This document shows, piece by piece, positions 15,205-22,297 of a stretch of 28,465 nucleotides of DNA. The number at the start of each line of letters is the position of its first letter. Position 1 is the first letter of the stretch. The stretch comes from a virus: positions 1 through 28,465 of IMG/VR virus record IMGVR_UViG_3300037840_000560; one strand, given 5' to 3'. Made by a program: the position numbers and the translations under genes. Under the pieces are notes generated by a model. The model saw only the letters and a list, made by a program, of their open reading frames with translations, ran no database searches and was not told the origin of the DNA.

Positions 15205-16014
15205 TCATCCCTCATACGCCGCGTAATAAGTGAACGGCCATTGGTCCAGTGAATATTCCGTCACGATGTTCACCCGGTTGTTCGCCGCGCTCGTCTCCGT
15301 CGAGCCGTCCTTCAGCCAGCCCCATTCGTAGCCCTCCACCGCGGGCGGGAAAGGGATCGCCCCGATTTTATAAACCATCCGCGGCGGCAGTGGCAGGATC
15401 CACAACGCCGTGCTCTGGACCTCCGTCAGCAATTGCGCCGTCGAATAAATCTCGTCAATCCCGAAGTCCGCCACATTCACGCCCCAGCGGTTCGAGACAT
15501 TGGTGGTATGGCGCACGACATACTGCTGCCGGCGATACTCGCCCTGGCCCTGCTGCGCCAGCACCACGAAATCCCCCAGCGTGTCAAAATCCTCGTCCGA
15601 CAGCGCCAGCAACGCCGCATTCGTGGTGATGTCATAATCCGCGCTCGTCTGCACCAGGTCCTTGAGCGCCGCCACGATGGCCGTGGGATTCGCATAACGA
15701 TTGAGAATCTGCAGCACCGTCGGATGCGCAAACCCGCTCGGGTTCTCCCGGTTGTCCACAATCTCCCACACGTCAATCGCGTACTGCTGCGTGCTGTCAT
15801 TCACCCCCAGCGAGACTTTGCCGCCCTTGTGATACGTGAGCGCGCAGGCCACCCCCGCTCGCACCTCGTCCTGCTGCAGCGCCAGCATCGTGGCCTGGTT
15901 CGCGCCCTCGTATTGCGAGCGCACCAGGTAACCCGTCGCCGGCCCGAAATCATAAGTGATCTCCTGCAACTGCGGCAGCATCGAGCCGTTAATAATCGGT
16001 TGCGGCGAACTCAT
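15205..16014 (-). CDS. distal-tail-like protein
   Basis: 269 residues immediately downstream of the tape measure, the usual place of a distal tail or hub protein. It contains YDFGPATGYLVRSQYEG near the N-terminus, a helical middle (PTVLQILNRYANPTAIVAALKDLV) and a C-terminal strand region (PPAVEGYEWGWLKDGS...RVNIVTEYSLDQWPFTYYA). No signal peptide. The assignment is by position; sequence motifs do not settle it. Confidence 0.5.
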   Translation of the reverse strand: MSSPQPIINGSMLPQLQEITYDFGPATGYLVRSQYEGANQATMLALQQDEVRAGVACALTYHKGGKVSLGVNDSTQQYAIDVWEIVDNRENPSGFAHPTVLQILNRYANPTAIVAALKDLVQTSADYDITTNAALLALSDEDFDTLGDFVVLAQQGQGEYRRQQYVVRHTTNVSNRWGVNVADFGIDEIYSTAQLLTEVQSTALWILPLPPRMVYKIGAIPFPPAVEGYEWGWLKDGSTETSAANNRVNIVTEYSLDQWPFTYYAAYEG

Positions 16015-16020
16015 GGTCTA

Positions 16021-16054
16021 TTCATTTGAAATTTGAAATTTGGCATTTGAAATT
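16021..16054. repeat. AAATTTGAAATTT-type repeat
   Basis: Three near-repeats of TTTGAAATTTG fill the gap between the tape measure and distal-tail genes. The same family occurs at 6578-6611, 12940-12975, 17764-17800 and 19228-19262. Confidence 0.65.
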
Positions 16055-16067
16055 GGCGTCTTCGCCG

Positions 16068-17708
16068 CTACGCCTGGTTGTCCCCGAAATTCACTCCCTC
16101 ACCGCTGAACCCCACCGCCCGCGACCCGCCCGGCGGCCGTGGCGTCGTGTTCTTGGCAATACTCGCCAGATGCCGGTTCGCCGTCTGCTGCAACCCCACC
16201 ATCACCGCCGGCCCGCCATACGCGCCGATCTGCTGGTTCGCCGTCAAATGCGCGTGCTCGCCCGCCCGGTTATGCTTGTCCGCGGCGATCTGCGGCAAAA
16301 ATTCCGTCTTCAGCGCGATGTCCGATTTCAAGTCCGCCGATTCCTTGTTGAGCCGCTTCAACAATTGCAAATCCTCGTTGGAAAGCTTTTTGTCCCTGGC
16401 CAGCAAATCCGCCTTTTCCTTTTGCAACGCCGCCAGCTTGGTTTCCTCATCAGTCACCGCTTTATACTTGGCCTGCATTTCCGCCAGGCTCACCGTGATG
16501 TCCTTCCCGTCCGCGCCCTTCACCGTGAATTTGTCCTCGGCGGTACCCAACCGCTGGCGGTAACGGATCGCGTCCGATGAAACCGCCGACCCGCGATTGC
16601 TCGGGTCCACCTCCTTGACCCCTTCGGCCATTTTCTTCTGCAGCTCCTCGATGACGCTTTCAAATTGTTTCGCCTTCGTGCCCAGTTGCCCCAGATGCGC
16701 CGCGCGATCCGGATCATTGGCGTCCTTCTCGGCCTGCCGGGCTTCCGACTCGTGGAACGCCAGGTTCTTTTGCGCCTGTTCGCGGAACGCCTCCACCACC
16801 GCCAGTTCTTTTTTCGCCGCCTCAATATCCATCCCCGCCAGCCCTTGTTTCGACATCCCGCGTTCCGCCGCCAGTTCGCGTTGAAACCGCGCCCGCTCCC
16901 GCAACGCGTGCAGATTTTCCTCCAGCGCATCCGTCCAGTTGGTTTCGGAATCAGCGAGGCCAGAGAGCCAATCCTTGAAATTCTGCGCCTCCTCGGCCGC
17001 GCGCCGGATCGCCTCCGCATGATCATGAAAACTCACCGTCGTGGTATCCAGCAACTCGCGCAAATTTCTCTGTTCTTCCGCCACCGCGCGCAAATGCCGC
17101 ACCAGGAAAAACGCCGCCGTCCCCGCCGCAATCAACCCGATGACCAGCCACCCGATCGGACCCACCGATAACGCCGCCGCCCCGCCTTCCGCCGTCATGG
17201 CTTCCGCCGCTTGTGTCGCGGCCACCGCCTTGGCCCGGTCGGCCACCGCCGAGGCCTCCGCCGCCGCCGCGCGCTCGACGTCGGCCGCTGCCGCCCTCAT
17301 TTCGCTTTCCGTCACGCGATTCAGGCCGGCCATGCCCAGATTATTGGCCGCCACCTGGGCTTTCGCCGCGAGCGCCGCCGCCTGCGATTCGTCCGCCACG
17401 GCCGTCAAGCCTTGCGCCGCGATCATCGCCGCCGCCGCATTATCCTTGAACAGGAATTTCAAAATCCCCAATTGCGAAAGCAAAATGGACAGGCTCCCCG
17501 GCACCCGCGTCCAGTTCCCGCGTGACATCTCGCGCATCAACACCAGGATTTCCCGCATCGCGATCGTGTTCATGCCGATGCCCGCGTGCGTCCCCTGGAT
17601 GCCCGACGTAATCCGCCGGCCGGCGCGGTCCGCCATCGCGCCCACCAATTCAAATTCCCGCGCCATCTCGCTCGCGTCCGCCCCGATTTTTGCGTCCAAT
17701 GCCGGCAT
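16068..17708 (-). CDS. tape measure protein
   Basis: 546 residues from ATG 17708. It sets tail length and later occupies the tail lumen. Ala- and charge-rich helices dominate, with a long coiled-coil stretch (about residues 220-480). One hydrophobic segment at ~180-202 (VGPIGWLVIGLIAAGTAAFFLV) is typical of tape measures, and the C-terminus reads LQQTANRHLASIAKNTTP. At this length the tail would be short for a siphovirus. It follows the chaperone-position gene directly. A TTG at 17714 is an alternative start. Confidence 0.8.
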   Translation of the reverse strand: MPALDAKIGADASEMAREFELVGAMADRAGRRITSGIQGTHAGIGMNTIAMREILVLMREMSRGNWTRVPGSLSILLSQLGILKFLFKDNAAAAMIAAQGLTAVADESQAAALAAKAQVAANNLGMAGLNRVTESEMRAAAADVERAAAAEASAVADRAKAVAATQAAEAMTAEGGAAALSVGPIGWLVIGLIAAGTAAFFLVRHLRAVAEEQRNLRELLDTTTVSFHDHAEAIRRAAEEAQNFKDWLSGLADSETNWTDALEENLHALRERARFQRELAAERGMSKQGLAGMDIEAAKKELAVVEAFREQAQKNLAFHESEARQAEKDANDPDRAAHLGQLGTKAKQFESVIEELQKKMAEGVKEVDPSNRGSAVSSDAIRYRQRLGTAEDKFTVKGADGKDITVSLAEMQAKYKAVTDEETKLAALQKEKADLLARDKKLSNEDLQLLKRLNKESADLKSDIALKTEFLPQIAADKHNRAGEHAHLTANQQIGAYGGPAVMVGLQQTANRHLASIAKNTTPRPPGGSRAVGFSGEGVNFGDNQA

Positions 17709-17710
17709 AA

Positions 17711-18427
17711 TCAACTTGGGTTCTGGTAGGGCGTCGCTGCCGCGACGCCTTTTCCCGCCGCCGGTTTGGAATTTGAAATTTTAGATTTGAGATGTGAAAT
17801 ATGTTCCTCCGTGGTGGCAAACCCCGCCTTCCTTGCCGCCTCGAGATCCTTCAGGCGGCAACTCTCCTCAAACTCGTATTCCGCCGCGTTGATGATCCGC
17901 ACCGCGCCCGTCGCCTCCGCCGCCGCGTAATAATGGAACTTCGCCAGGCTGAGCGGATAATCAAAACACTCCGCCTCCGTCAGCCGCAGCGCCTCGATCA
18001 AAAACTGGATCAACCCCGCGTGAAACGGCGCGCCCGGGTCCCGCCCGTTCGATTGCTCCCCACGCTCCACCGGCGGTCCTTTCGAACCAGCCCGCAGATA
18101 ATCCTGGAATTTCCGCGTTTCCACCTCCCAATCCACCGACCGCAACGCCCGATCCCATTTCGCCCAAACCTTCCGACTGCGCCGCCGCTCGCCCCAGCTC
18201 GAGGGCACAAACAAATTCTGGGCGTAAGTCTGGCTGCAAACATTCACCGCCTGAATCAGCGCCGCGCGTTTTAGGTGAGCCGGCAGGGAATCAAAATTCT
18301 CCAACAACAGCGCGTTGCGCCGCGAAAACAGAAGAATTTCGTGCCCAATGGAGAATGGCCGCAGGCCCAGTTTGAGCACCGCGCAGGTGTCCGGCTGGAC
18401 CGCATCCGCAAATTGAAGCTCGTGCAT
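17711..18427 (-). CDS. tail assembly chaperone-position protein
   Basis: 238 residues between the tail tube region and tape measure, where tail assembly chaperones normally lie. It is helical and soluble; the N-terminus is MHELQFADAVQPDTCAVLKL, and the middle carries LFVPSSWGERRRSRKVWAKWDRALRS. No -1 frameshift site was identified. The last ~30 residues come from two repeats: an AAATTTGAAAT-type (HISHLKSKISNSK) and a hairpin repeat (GVAAATPYQNPS). The true ancestral C-terminus therefore probably ended near ATTEEH. An RTTGACT box lies 16 nt upstream. Confidence 0.5.
   Translation of the reverse strand: MHELQFADAVQPDTCAVLKLGLRPFSIGHEILLFSRRNALLLENFDSLPAHLKRAALIQAVNVCSQTYAQNLFVPSSWGERRRSRKVWAKWDRALRSVDWEVETRKFQDYLRAGSKGPPVERGEQSNGRDPGAPFHAGLIQFLIEALRLTEAECFDYPLSLAKFHYYAAAEATGAVRIINAAEYEFEESCRLKDLEAARKAGFATTEEHISHLKSKISNSKPAAGKGVAAATPYQNPS
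17725..17749. repeat. hairpin repeat copy 3, inside a gene end
   Basis: GGTAG, stem GGCGTCGC (17730-17737), loop TGCC, stem GCGACGCC (17742-17749). On the minus strand it is read as GVAAATPYQ, the C-terminal residues of the gene at 17711-18427. It is the same sequence as copy 7. Confidence 0.85.
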
Positions 18428-18443
18428 TTCAACCCACGCACCG

Positions 18444-18449
18444 AGTCAA
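18444..18449 (-). promoter_or_regulatory. RTTGACT box
   Basis: The minus strand reads ATTGACT 16 nt before ATG 18427. Confidence 0.5.
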
Positions 18450-18458
18450 TGCGGTTGG

Positions 18459-18704
18459 TTACTTTCCGTCCGGGCGCTTACTCAGCCCTTTTTCGGCTAA
18501 AATTGCGGCCAGGTCGTCCACATGCAGGCAGTCGCACATGCACGCCATCGTGTCAGTGATCAATGGCGCGATTCCGCCGTTGCAATAATCATTGCCCGGC
18601 GTGGCGCTGTGCAGCACCCCGAACGAAACAATTTTACCGCTTTCAACTTCGAGCTTCACGATTTTGTCGCCGTTCTTCGCTTCCCGGCCATTTCGATAGT
18701 GCAT
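18459..18704 (-). CDS. small conserved-looking phage protein
   Basis: 81 residues. The N-terminus MHYRNGREAKNGDKIVKLE reads like an SH3/KOW-type beta strand pair, followed by SATPGNDYCNGGIAPL and a helical end with MACMCDCLHVDDLAAILAE. Four Cys residues are present, but they are not arranged as an obvious zinc site. It sits between the tail tube and chaperone-position genes. The start is ATTTATG without a Shine-Dalgarno sequence. Function unknown. Confidence 0.55.
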   Translation of the reverse strand: MHYRNGREAKNGDKIVKLEVESGKIVSFGVLHSATPGNDYCNGGIAPLITDTMACMCDCLHVDDLAAILAEKGLSKRPDGK

Positions 18705-18720
18705 AAATTCAGTTTGTTTT

Positions 18721-18759
18721 ATCTCTGCGTTCTCTGTGTTCTCTGCGGTGAAAAATCAG
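18721..18759. repeat. CTCTGTGTTCTCTGCGGTG-type repeat
   Basis: Tandem TCTCTGYGTTCTCTG units end in GGTGAAAAATCAG and supply the stop codon of the tail tube gene. On the plus strand they would encode LCVLCVLCG. Confidence 0.75.
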
Positions 18760-19211
18760 CTTGCCGCCGTCGTCGCCGCCGTATTCTGCGTCGGATTCGC
18801 GTACTTCCGCAAATTCAACTCAATCCCGCCCGTCTTGTCGTTCATCAGGTCAATCGAGGCGCCGCGATACTGGCAGTTCCCGGTGTAAGTCCCGTTCGCC
18901 ATCCCCGCCGCGTTCAAAAATCCCAGGTCAAACCCCGACAGCACCACCGCCGAAAGCGGGACCATGTAAGCGCCGTTCGCAATCGCCAGCGCCTTGCTCG
19001 CGCCCGTCAGCTTCGCGGAAATCTTGATCTCCACGTATTCGTTGCGCGCCAGCCAGGTCGCGTCAAAGCCCGCGAAATCCTGCACCTCCTCAAAATTGAT
19101 GTGCTGGTCGCCCTTGATGCTGTGGATCGTCAGCGACGCGTACACGTTCAACGCGCCCGCCGTGGTGATCACCACCCCCGTCCCGTTCATCGTCGTTCTG
19201 CTGTCAGCCAT
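18756..19211 (-). CDS. probable major tail tube protein
   Basis: 151 residues, beta-rich, with no signal peptide. Segments such as VVITTAGALNVYASLTIHSIKGDQ and VVLSGFDLGFLNAAGMANGTYTGN fit a tail tube fold, and the position two genes before the tape measure is standard for it. Start context CTTTTATG, no Shine-Dalgarno sequence. If it is the tube protein it should be among the most abundant virion proteins. The assignment is positional plus secondary-structure reading. Confidence 0.55.
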   Translation of the reverse strand: MADSRTTMNGTGVVITTAGALNVYASLTIHSIKGDQHINFEEVQDFAGFDATWLARNEYVEIKISAKLTGASKALAIANGAYMVPLSAVVLSGFDLGFLNAAGMANGTYTGNCQYRGASIDLMNDKTGGIELNLRKYANPTQNTAATTAAS

Positions 19212-19264
19212 AAAAGTTTATGCCCCCTGCGGGTTTGAAATCTGAAATGTGAAATTTGAAAGCA

Positions 19265-19666
19265 TCAGCCGTTCGCCGCCGTGACCTCCGCGCGCAGCGT
19301 GAAAGTCGTCCCCGCCATGCTCGAGAGAAAAAGCTTCGTCACATCCGCCGTGGGAAAGGGATCCGCGCCAATCGCCTGGATGCCCGTCGCGGCAATGCAC
19401 CAAACCAAAATCTGTCCGGCCGTCAGCGCCACCGTGTCACCCGGTGAACCGGTGGAATTGGTCTTGATGGTGAGATCCCCGCCGACGCTCTGCAGCACGA
19501 TGGACTGGATGTCCGCGCGCGTGAGCACGATATCAATTTCAGTGTTGGTGGTGGCCGGCGCGAGGACCAGCGGCCCGATGCCGCGCTTCTGCGCGCCCGT
19601 CACCGCCTGGACGACGTTGAAATTCGTGACACCGTCCGAGATGGCGAGAGAAATGGTCTGCGACAT
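19265..19666 (-). CDS. beta-rich structural protein
   Basis: 133 residues with alternating strands (SIVLQSVGGDLTIKTNSTGSPGDTVAL; KLFLSSMAGTTFTLRAEVTAANG) and no signal peptide. It may be a second tail or decoration protein; no family is recognised. An RTTGACT box lies 16 nt before ATG 19666. Confidence 0.5.
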   Translation of the reverse strand: MSQTISLAISDGVTNFNVVQAVTGAQKRGIGPLVLAPATTNTEIDIVLTRADIQSIVLQSVGGDLTIKTNSTGSPGDTVALTAGQILVWCIAATGIQAIGADPFPTADVTKLFLSSMAGTTFTLRAEVTAANG

Positions 19667-19682
19667 TACGCCCCTGCCGCAA

Positions 19683-19688
19683 AGTCAA
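19683..19688 (-). promoter_or_regulatory. RTTGACT box
   Basis: The minus strand reads GTTGACT 16 nt before ATG 19666. Confidence 0.5.
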
Positions 19689-19690
19689 CC

Positions 19691-19753
19691 CGCCGCCGCG
19701 AAAGACGCTATGGCGGGCAGGCCCGCCCGGTAGGGCGTCGCGGCCGCGACGCC
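19691..19753. repeat. composite: CCGCCATAGCG repeat plus hairpin repeat copy 4
   Basis: 19691-19720 is a diverged third copy of the repeat at 4711 and 6094, in reverse orientation. It merges into a GGCGGGC-AG-GCCCGCC dyad (19712-19727). Hairpin repeat copy 4 follows: GGTAG, stem GGCGTCGC (19734-19741), loop GGCC, stem GCGACGCC (19746-19753). Confidence 0.75.
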
Positions 19754-19785
19754 TCCTTTTGCAATTTGAAATCTGAGATGCCTGG

Positions 19786-20250
19786 TCAGACCAGGCCGCT
19801 TGTCGGCGTGACCGTCACCGTCAGCCGCGCCGAACCATTCACCAGGTGGTAATGCGCATCGAGCTTCACCAGATTATACTGCGCGCCCAACCCCGCGATT
19901 TCCGCCGCCAACAGCGTTTTATACCGGTCCGGAATCGCCGAGGCGTTAACCGCCTTCGCGACCCCGTCCCGCGTCCCCGATAACCCCATCAACTCCCACC
20001 ACCCCGCCGGCTTGCTGCGCGGCCCATGGACCGGCTCCGGTAGGGCGGCGCTGCCGCGCCGCCGCCGCAACACCGCCTGCACCCCAATCGCCGACGGCCC
20101 CGGCATTGGTCCCCCGACCGGCGCCGGCAATTTGACCGGCGGTGGCACTACGCTAGTAGCCGGCGCTGCTGTTTCCACTCCCTCGCCCCTCGGAGGGGAG
20201 AGGGCCGGGGTGAGGGGTGCAGTCGGCTTTGAAATTGGAGGTGTGTCCAT
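19786..20250 (-). CDS. small tail-module protein with repeat-built N-terminal half
   Basis: 154 residues. Residues ~1-75 are Pro-rich and include LTPALSPPRGEG, encoded by the hairpin-forming repeat at 20180-20218, and RGSAALPEP, encoded by hairpin repeat copy 5 (20039-20063). The folded part is the C-terminal ~70 residues (GWWELMGLSGTRDGVAKAVNASAIPDRYKTLLAAEIAGLGAQYN...). The gene's start lies next to a four-copy AAATCGT tandem. Function unknown. The native start may be lost or lie downstream, and the long N-terminal half may be an accretion of repeats. Confidence 0.5.
   Translation of the reverse strand: MDTPPISKPTAPLTPALSPPRGEGVETAAPATSVVPPPVKLPAPVGGPMPGPSAIGVQAVLRRRRGSAALPEPVHGPRSKPAGWWELMGLSGTRDGVAKAVNASAIPDRYKTLLAAEIAGLGAQYNLVKLDAHYHLVNGSARLTVTVTPTSGLV
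20039..20063. repeat. hairpin repeat copy 5, inside a gene
   Basis: GGTAG, stem GGCGGCGC (20044-20051), loop TGCC, stem GCGCCGCC (20056-20063). It is read in frame by the leftward gene. Confidence 0.85.
20180..20218. repeat. dispersed CCCTCGCCCCTCGG-type repeat
   Basis: The stem CCCTC-x-CCCCT is mirrored by AGGGG-x-GAGGG at 20180-20204. The encoded LTPALSPPRGEG resembles peptides seen widely where this kind of repeat enters coding sequence. Confidence 0.6.
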
Positions 20251-20251
20251 A

Positions 20252-20279
20252 AAATCGTAAATCGTAAATCGTAAATCGT
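20252..20279. repeat. AAATCGT tandem, four copies
   Basis: Four exact 7-bp units sit between the genes at 19786 and 20287. They form the AT-rich leader of the downstream gene. Confidence 0.85.
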
Positions 20280-20286
20280 AAATTCC

Positions 20287-20829
20287 TCAATCCACATTCG
20301 CCCCGCAACCAACCGCCGTGAACAACAACACTATTTCCCAGATGCACCCCTCATCCTTCGCCTCGCCCTTGCCAAACCCCGCCTCAAACCACCCATTGAT
20401 CGTAAAATCCCCCATGTCGGCATTATTCGTCTGATCTTGCGCCGACCCGGTCGTCGCCAGCGCCCGCCCCGCCGCATTGATATCCGTCGCCGTCGCCTGC
20501 AAATTCTGCCCATTGCCCGTCTGCACCAGCATGTCCCCGGTCAGGGCCACCCGCGCGTCAAACGCCAGCCGTTGCGCCGCCGGATTCGTCGCGTTCGGCT
20601 CCTCGCTGGCTGAAGCCTGCACCGACACCACCACCGGGATCCGGTAATTGCCCGTGAACTGCACGTCCGGCACCGCGATCCCCGTATTCACCGTCGTCAT
20701 CAGCGATTTGCGCGTAATCTCATACTCAAACGGCACAATGTCATTGCTGGTCCCGCACCCCTTGGAAATCAGATACGCCACAATCGCCCGCTCCAGCTTG
20801 GACTGCAGATTAGAAAAAGGTGACGCCAT
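20287..20829 (-). CDS. tail terminator/completion candidate
   Basis: 180 residues with no signal peptide. The N-terminal helix SNLQSKLERAIVAYL is followed by strands (YRIPVVVSVQASASEEPN), a pattern seen in tail-terminator-type proteins, and the position between the neck protein and the tube is right for one. The motif is not specific, so the confidence is modest. An RTTGACT box lies 15 nt before ATG 20829. Confidence 0.45.
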   Translation of the reverse strand: MASPFSNLQSKLERAIVAYLISKGCGTSNDIVPFEYEITRKSLMTTVNTGIAVPDVQFTGNYRIPVVVSVQASASEEPNATNPAAQRLAFDARVALTGDMLVQTGNGQNLQATATDINAAGRALATTGSAQDQTNNADMGDFTINGWFEAGFGKGEAKDEGCIWEIVLLFTAVGCGANVD

Positions 20830-20844
20830 TCGCCCAAGCCCCTA

Positions 20845-20850
20845 AGTCAA
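20845..20850 (-). promoter_or_regulatory. RTTGACT box
   Basis: The minus strand reads ATTGACT 15 nt before ATG 20829, followed by a G-rich stretch. Confidence 0.5.
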
Positions 20851-20860
20851 TCCTTCCCAG

Positions 20861-20943
20861 TGCGGAGTGTTGAGCGCGGAATAGGGCAGGGAACTTTTGC
20901 CGCCAGGTCTTCACTCCGCACTCCGCACTCCGAATTCCGCACT
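20861..20943. repeat. GTGCGGAGT repeat region with opposed arms
   Basis: AGTGCGGAGTG-type sequence at 20861-20882 faces CACTCCGCACTCCGCACTCC at about 20911-20935. This is the same family as 15103-15200 and 26160-26196. It fills the gap before the neck protein's stop codon. Confidence 0.65.
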
Positions 20944-21790
20944 ACTTCCACTCGGCATTGACCACGTCGTAAAGCTCCTCCTTTGCCGCCCGGTCCAGAA
21001 AATACTGCAATTGCGCCGCGCCCTCGCCGTCCACCGCCCGTTGCAACGGCAACTGCCCATGCTCCCAAAGCGCCTGGTTGAAACTGAACGCATTCTTCCC
21101 CGCGCCGCCGATATTGTTCGTGATGATGCACAGCGCCATCGTCCCGCCCTCCATTGCCGGCAACGCGTCACCGAGATCGGCGCCGTAATATTCCGTGCGC
21201 CCCTCCAACGGCGGCCCGCGCATCCGGTCCCGCCCCTTGTTCACCGAAAACGGCAGCAGCGTCTTCACACACTGGATCCACCCCGCCATCAGAAAATGCC
21301 CCGAGCGATGCCGCGCCTTGATCATGTTGTCAATCAGCGTCGTCATCTTGAACTGCCCCAATGCCCGCGAAAACCCCTTGAACGGATTCCGGTCCAGCGC
21401 ATACCGGCCGCCCGTGATCCGGTTGTAGTTCGATCCCGGCTTCGCCCGCGCCGCGATGATCAGCGCCGTCAGCGGCACCTCGCTCGTCGCCGCATATTTG
21501 CCCATCCGCGTGCCATACAGGATTTTATTCTTCGCGACCGATTTCCCCTTTTTGGTGAACTGCTGCAGCACCCGGCCGCTCTTGCCGATTTTCGGCACGC
21601 TCATCACCAGCAACTCCGTGTCAATCGTCTGCGCCGTCACAAACGGCATCCCGTTCTTCGCGCCAATCGCCACCTCGCACGCCGCCGTGTTCACCGCCTG
21701 CGCCGGCGTCCGCTTCGTAAACCGCGCCGCCAGCACCAGCCCCCGGTTGAGTTTCCGCGTGTCAATCACGCATCTTATTTTCAGCACCAC
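20942..21790 (-). CDS. neck/connector candidate (HK97 gp10-like position)
   Basis: 282 residues from GTG 21790; in-frame GTGs at 21787 and 21769 are alternatives. The N-terminus IDTRKLNRGLVLAARFTKRTPAQAVNTAACEVA resembles the first helix of gp10-like head-tail joining proteins, but the protein is about twice their usual length. The C-terminal half carries GGAGKNAFSFNQALWEHGQL and a helical tail. It is the first gene of the tail segment after the rightward insert, with an RTTGACT box 13 nt upstream. Confidence 0.45.
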   Translation of the reverse strand: MVLKIRCVIDTRKLNRGLVLAARFTKRTPAQAVNTAACEVAIGAKNGMPFVTAQTIDTELLVMSVPKIGKSGRVLQQFTKKGKSVAKNKILYGTRMGKYAATSEVPLTALIIAARAKPGSNYNRITGGRYALDRNPFKGFSRALGQFKMTTLIDNMIKARHRSGHFLMAGWIQCVKTLLPFSVNKGRDRMRGPPLEGRTEYYGADLGDALPAMEGGTMALCIITNNIGGAGKNAFSFNQALWEHGQLPLQRAVDGEGAAQLQYFLDRAAKEELYDVVNAEWK

Positions 21791-21803
21791 ACCCGGACCC
21801 CCC

Positions 21804-21809
21804 AGTCAA
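21804..21809 (-). promoter_or_regulatory. RTTGACT box
   Basis: The minus strand reads ATTGACT 13 nt before GTG 21790, followed by six G. Confidence 0.5.
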
Positions 21810-21854
21810 TCCCGGCTCTTTGAGAGTTGCGCGTCAATCCTGTTTCCGTTTTGT

Positions 21855-21901
21855 ACTATATACTTGACACGGCCTGCAGTACCTCGCCGCCCCAGGTACT
21901 G
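21855..21901 (-). promoter_or_regulatory. candidate leftward late promoter with GTAC dyad
   Basis: The minus strand has TATAGT (21860-21855), five of six bases of a -10 element. Its -35 position falls on a perfect 8-bp inverted repeat, CAGTACCT (21877-21884) and AGGTACTG (21894-21901). The core matches the GTAC boxes in the initiator gene. The layout suggests a promoter controlled by a DNA-binding protein, about 58 nt ahead of the neck gene. Not proven. Confidence 0.35.
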
Positions 21902-21992
21902 TAACCGTCCGCCGCTTTCCACCCCGGCCATTTTCCACAAAAAAACTGTCGGTTAAGCTGGCAAACGCATTCTGGTACTCTAAGCCAGCTTC

Positions 21993-22140
21993 GGAAACTC
22001 CCGGCAAAATCTTAAACTTGCGGCGAAACTTTCGATATAAACTTTCGGTGAAAACTTCGGCAAAAATCTGAAAATTTCGGTGAACATTTCGGCAAAATCT
22101 TAAACTTTTGGTGAAACTTTCGGTGTAAAACCAAAATTTC
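21993..22140. repeat. AT-rich imperfect repeats in a gene-free region
   Basis: CGGCAAAA occurs at 22002, 22058 and 22090, and CGGYGAA or a close variant at 22021, 22046, 22078, 22109 and 22121. The region is AT-rich against GC-rich surroundings. The whole of 21791-22297 shows no convincing gene: a leftward frame across it is made of these repeats. It separates the leftward tail operon from the rightward insert and may hold control sites. Confidence 0.55.
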
Positions 22141-22260
22141 AATCTCCTCATGCGCGACCCCAGCGGTTCGGAAACCTGCTCCCGCGGGGCGGTGGGAAAT
22201 AGATTCCTTAGACCGGGGGGCATGGCCAGCCTTCGTCGGCTTTTGTTGTGATGCACAATG

Positions 22261-22270
22261 GGTGTTGACA
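22261..22270 (+). promoter_or_regulatory. GGTGTTGACA box, copy 1
   Basis: The same ten bases recur at 22538-22547, ahead of the second gene of the insert; the matches extend to GGTGTTGACA-N-TGC. It contains a -35-like TTGACA, but no good -10 element follows. Confidence 0.4.
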
Positions 22271-22297
22271 ATGCTACTCCGATTGCCAAGCTGCTCC

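Noticed and set aside
17711-18427. Programmed frameshift of tail assembly chaperones
   Set aside because: I saw no slippery heptamer with an extended overlapping frame; the C-terminal end is repeat-derived.
20897-21823. Rightward 308-residue reading frame
   Set aside because: Arg/His/Pro-rich antisense shadow of the neck protein gene.
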